Shown piece by piece: positions 7,846 to 9,816 of a stretch of 9,816 nucleotides of DNA. Position 1 is the stretch's first letter. The number at the start of each line of letters is the position of its first letter. A model generated the notes under the pieces. The model was not told the origin of the DNA. It made no database searches and saw nothing but the letters and a program-made list of their open reading frames with translations. Origin of the DNA: JBQTII01 sp052388275 (GTDB lineage: Bacteria > Actinomycetota > Actinomycetes > Sporichthyales > Sporichthyaceae); the NCBI GenBank assembly GCA_052388275.1, contig JBQTII010000032.1, forward strand, positions 1 through 9,816, in the 5' to 3' direction. A program made the position numbers and the translations under genes.

Positions 7846-9291
7846 CTACGGCAGGACGGGGATCGAGATGTCGGCGGCGCCGCCGGGGGCGCTGGGGGTG
7901 GCCGTGGCCTTCGGCGTCTCGTGGCCCTCGTGGTCGTGGCCCTCGTGGTCGTGGCCCTCGTGGTCGTGGTCGTCTTCGACGCCGATACCGAGGTCGACGG
8001 CCGCGCCGTCGGTGTCGGTGACGGTGGCCTTGCCCAGGATCACCGCCAGTGCCTTACCGCGCACGACCTCAGCGACCAGCATGTTGGCCTGCCCGGCCTC
8101 GACCACCTGCTGGGCGAACTGGTCCGGGCTCATCCCGGTGCTCTGGGCGCGCCCGACGATGTGCGCGGTGATCTCCTGCTCGCTGACCTGGACCTCCTCG
8201 GCCTTGGCCACGGCGTCGAGGACGAACTGCGCCTTCATCGCCTCGCTCGCGCGCGCGGCGACGTCGGCGTCGAACTCCTCGTGCGTCTGCTTCTCATGCT
8301 CGAGGTAGGCGGCGAGGGTGAGCCCGGCGCGCTGTAGCTGGCTGGTGATGGCTTTCTGCCGGAACTCGATCTCCGCGGCGAGGTAGGAGGCCGGCAGTGG
8401 GATCTCGGTCTGCCCCAGCAGCACCTCCAGGACCTTGTCCCTGGCCTGGGCGGCCTGGGCGTGCTCCTTCTGCTGGGCGACGCGCGCGCGGGTGTCCGCA
8501 CGCAGTTCGGCGACGGTGTCGAACTCGCTGGCGGACTGGACGAACTCTTCGTCGATATCGGGTAGCTCGCGCACCTTGACCGAATTCACCGTGACCTCGA
8601 TATCCACCTCCTCGCCGGAACGTTCGCCGGCGATGAGCGTGGAGGAGAACGTCGTCGTCGCCTGCGCGGACAGCCCGATGACCGCCTCGTCGATTCCCGG
8701 GACCAGCGCGCTGGAGCCGATGAGGTAGCTGATGCTGGTCGCCTGGGCCTGCGGGATCAGCTCGCCGTCCTTGGTGCGCGCGGACAGATCGAGGTTCAGA
8801 AAGTCACCGTCGGCGGCGGGCCGGTCGACGCCGGTGAAGGTCGCGAACCGCTCGCGCAGTGATTCCAGCGCCGCGTCGATGTTCTCGTCGCTGACCTCGG
8901 CGGAGTCCACGGTGACGGTCAGTCCTGCGTAGTCCGGCAGGGTGATCTCGGGCTTGACGTCCACCTCGGCGGTGAAGGTCAGCGACGTGCCGTCGGCAAG
9001 CTCGGTGATGTCGAGGTCGGGGCGCCCGAGGACCTCAAGCTCGGCGCTCGCCGCGGCCTCGCCGAAGAACTGCGGCACCGCGGCGTTGATGGCCTCGTCG
9101 AGGACCGTGGCCCGCCCGAATCGCTGATCGATGATGCGCGGGGGAACCTTGCCCTTACGGAAGCCGGGCACGTTCACCGAGCCGGCGATCTTTTTGTACG
9201 CCGCGTCGAGGCTGGGTGCCAGCTCGTCGAAGTCGACCTCGACGGTGAACCGGACCCGGGTCGGGTTCAAGGTCTCGACGGCACTCTTCAC
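7846..9291 (-). CDS. tig: Trigger factor, ribosome-bound chaperone, with His-rich tail
   Basis: Trigger factor docks beside the ribosomal exit tunnel, shelters nascent chains and has prolyl isomerase activity. The protein is 481 residues. The ribosome-binding N-domain (about 1-115) carries the signature GFRKGKVPPRIIDQRFG (43-59). The FKBP-type PPIase domain spans roughly 160-245, with GDFLNLDLS and LIGSSALVPGIDEAVIGL visible. The SurA-like C-domain runs from about 250 to 425. It ends in an extension (438-481) with three DHEGH units (443-457) and seven His in 442-457, followed by a Pro/Ala tail. I chose GTG 9291, with GGAG 7 bases upstream. The frame stays open to 9480, but that part is repeat-derived Pro/Arg-rich sequence unlike trigger factor. 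Its position before clpP1P2-clpX is the usual bacterial linkage of folding and degradation. Confidence 0.96.
   Translation of the reverse strand: MKSAVETLNPTRVRFTVEVDFDELAPSLDAAYKKIAGSVNVPGFRKGKVPPRIIDQRFGRATVLDEAINAAVPQFFGEAAASAELEVLGRPDLDITELADGTSLTFTAEVDVKPEITLPDYAGLTVTVDSAEVSDENIDAALESLRERFATFTGVDRPAADGDFLNLDLSARTKDGELIPQAQATSISYLIGSSALVPGIDEAVIGLSAQATTTFSSTLIAGERSGEEVDIEVTVNSVKVRELPDIDEEFVQSASEFDTVAELRADTRARVAQQKEHAQAAQARDKVLEVLLGQTEIPLPASYLAAEIEFRQKAITSQLQRAGLTLAAYLEHEKQTHEEFDADVAARASEAMKAQFVLDAVAKAEEVQVSEQEITAHIVGRAQSTGMSPDQFAQQVVEAGQANMLVAEVVRGKALAVILGKATVTDTDGAAVDLGIGVEDDHDHEGHDHEGHDHEGHETPKATATPSAPGGAADISIPVLP
7921..7965. repeat. Three perfect 15-bp repeats in the 3' end of tig
   Basis: GTGGCCCTCGTGGTC (plus strand) occurs three times in succession at 7921-7935, 7936-7950 and 7951-7965. 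On the coding strand each unit is one DHEGH pentapeptide. Perfect identity at third codon positions implies recent duplication by slippage or recent homogenisation. Confidence 0.95.
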
Positions 9292-9311
9292 GGCGTGGCT
9301 CCATTTCGACG

Positions 9312-9401
9312 TACGGGTGGCGTGCAGGCCTTCGGGGGTGCGGGTGGCGTGCGGTTGTGGGGGTACGGGTGGCGGACGGGTCTTTGGGGGTGCGGGTGGC
9401 G
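9312..9401. repeat. Four imperfect G-rich repeats upstream of tig
   Basis: The 11-base core T(A/G)CGGGTGGCG appears at 9312-9322, 9339-9349, 9364-9374 and 9391-9401, with spacings of 27, 25 and 27 bases. TACGGG and TGCGGG versions alternate, suggesting a doubled unit of about 52 bases. The linkers share a TT-GGGG(G) pattern. On the plus strand (template for tig) the G tracts could form a G-quadruplex; on the mRNA they would be C-rich. Confidence 0.8.
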
Positions 9402-9448
9402 AAGCCCCCGCCCGAGGCGAAGCCGCGCAGTAATCACGAGTTCGACCG

Positions 9449-9467
9449 GTTCGCGCTTTCCGCGAAC
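9449..9467 (-). terminator. Perfect inverted repeat downstream of tRNA-Pro
   Basis: GTTCGCG (9449-9455) and CGCGAAC (9461-9467) form a 7-bp stem with the 5-base loop CTTTC on the plus strand. It begins about 21 bases after the tRNA 3' end in the direction of transcription. No U-tract follows, so it could be a non-canonical terminator, a processing stem, or an operator for tig. Confidence 0.4.
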
Positions 9468-9488
9468 AGACCTCACCCATCGAACTCG

Positions 9489-9561
9489 TCGGGGCGGGGA
9501 GACTCGAACTCCCGGTCTCCTGCCCCCAAAGCAGGCGCGCTAGCCACTACGCTACGCCCCG
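9489..9561 (-). tRNA. tRNA-Pro, anticodon TGG
   Basis: The 73-base sequence folds fully. The acceptor stem is CGGGGCG / CGCCCCG with discriminator A. The D-stem is GCGT / GCGC with an 8-base loop. The anticodon stem is CCTGC / GCAGG with loop TTTGGGG, giving anticodon TGG (plus-strand 9526-9528) and G37 as expected for proline. The T-stem is GGGAG / CTCCC with loop TTCGAGT. No CCA is encoded: the bases after the discriminator are CGA, so CCA must be added enzymatically. It reads CCA and, by wobble, other proline codons. It is followed by the tig leader and preceded by a short spacer with a -10-like box. Confidence 0.97.
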
Positions 9562-9574
9562 CGGCGTACGGTGA

Positions 9575-9580
9575 AGTCTA
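9575..9580 (-). promoter_or_regulatory. Candidate -10 box for tRNA-Pro
   Basis: TAGACT on the minus strand fits TANNNT and lies 13 bases before the mature tRNA 5' end. The primary transcript would start only a few bases upstream of the tRNA. The -35 region is not recognisable because a GC hairpin occupies it. Confidence 0.4.
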
Positions 9581-9582
9581 AT

Positions 9583-9600
9583 GCGCCGGGCTCGCGGCGC
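9583..9600 (-). terminator. Hairpin directly after the ABC ATPase stop
   Basis: GCGCCG and CGGCGC form a perfect 6-bp stem with a 6-base loop, starting at the base next to the TGA of the upstream gene. It is followed by ATTAGACTT, with no real U-tract. A terminator that separates the ABC gene from tRNA-Pro is the likeliest role. Confidence 0.45.
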
Positions 9601-9816
9601 TCAGGACAGGTAGCGCTCCTGGACGGCGAGGAGTTGGTCGCCGATCTGCGCGGCGGTGCCGGCGAGCTCGATCCGGCCGCGCTGCATGACCAGGACCCGG
9701 TCGGCGATCTTGAGCACCTTGCGGACGTGCTGCGAGCCGCGCACCCCCCCCACGCCGGAAAGGGGGGCGGGCCGGACATCCGCCAGCACGCGGGCCCCGA
9801 CCCGCGGGGCCCGGCC
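9601..9816 (-). CDS. ABC transporter ATP-binding protein, C-terminal fragment (LivF-like)
   Basis: Only the C-terminal end is present. The last 43 residues (coded by 9732-9601) read QHVRKVLKIADRVLVMQRGR and continue with IELAGTAAQIGD to a final YLS. This is the post-H-loop end of an ABC ATPase; the ADRVLVMQRGRI-x-L-x-G pattern and the final YL resemble LivF, the branched-chain amino acid type. The expected residues just before (LLVEQ-type strand, then the D-loop and Walker B further out) cannot be read, and 9733-9816 is GC homopolymer-rich sequence without family resemblance. The frame is open to the window end, but I trust it only to 9732. A two-base deletion near 9733 would restore part of the expected VEQH, which suggests sequence error rather than a true pseudogene. 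Subfamily and substrate are uncertain. Confidence 0.65.
   Translation of the reverse strand, partial: GRAPRVGARVLADVRPAPLSGVGGVRGSQHVRKVLKIADRVLVMQRGRIELAGTAAQIGDQLLAVQERYLS

Larger units (their letters stand above)
9292..9488. other. Gene-free leader between tRNA-Pro and tig
   Basis: This 197-base stretch holds the tig ribosome site (GGAG at 9302-9299), an array of G-rich 25-27 base repeats (9312-9401), two GGCGAAGCC mini-hairpins just beyond the array, and a 7-bp inverted repeat near the tRNA (9449-9467). I see no convincing promoter; the only A/T-richer patch is around 9431-9440. An open minus-strand frame across it is judged non-coding. Confidence 0.6.

Noticed and set aside
9292..9480. 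N-terminal extension of trigger factor (63 extra residues in the same frame)
   Set aside because: The stretch is Pro/Arg/Thr-rich and comes from the G-rich DNA repeats. Trigger factor begins normally at KSAVETLNP, and GTG 9291 has a well-placed GGAG.

Overview
The window looks like chromosomal DNA from a high-GC Actinomycetota bacterium. The evidence is the strong GC bias at third codon positions, the frequent GTG starts, and the gene set and order tig-clpP1-clpP2-clpX ... valS-folC, with two adjacent clpP paralogues. That order is familiar from mycobacteria, streptomycetes and relatives. I cannot place it below phylum from the sequence alone. Every gene I can support lies on the minus strand, so transcription runs from high to low coordinates.

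Reading in the direction of transcription: 9816-9601 is the C-terminal piece of an ABC transporter ATPase, cut off by the window end and unreadable beyond about 9732. A hairpin follows at 9583-9600. Next come tRNA-Pro(TGG) (9561-9489), a gene-free 197-base leader with G-rich repeats, and tig (trigger factor, 9291-7846) with a His-rich tail. A 159-base spacer holds a 13-bp tandem repeat that runs into a ClgR-like operator. It leads to clpP1 (7686-7081) and clpP2 (7084-6425), which overlap by 4 bases. After a hairpin and a candidate promoter comes clpX (6282-4993). Then there is an unrecognised two-gene pair (4958-4548 and 4551-4279, 4-base overlap), a 106-base spacer with a probable leaderless promoter, valS (4172-1542), and folC (1533-115) 8 bases after valS. 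Bases 1-114 are low-complexity and hold no recognisable gene.

Functionally, the core is protein quality control: trigger factor folds nascent chains at the ribosome, and the ClpP1P2 peptidase with the ClpX unfoldase degrades failed or regulated proteins. The ClgR-like site suggests stress-linked control of clpP1P2. valS charges tRNA-Val, and folC makes dihydrofolate and folylpolyglutamates. These two housekeeping genes appear to form their own transcription unit.

The least explained part is the pair between clpX and valS. Its codon use is looser than that of its neighbours, and I cannot assign it a known family. Other points of interest are the repeat-phased operator, the His-rich tail of trigger factor, the repeat-rich tig leader, and the probably leaderless valS mRNA. 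The outermost 80-110 bases at both ends look like degraded contig ends, not biology.
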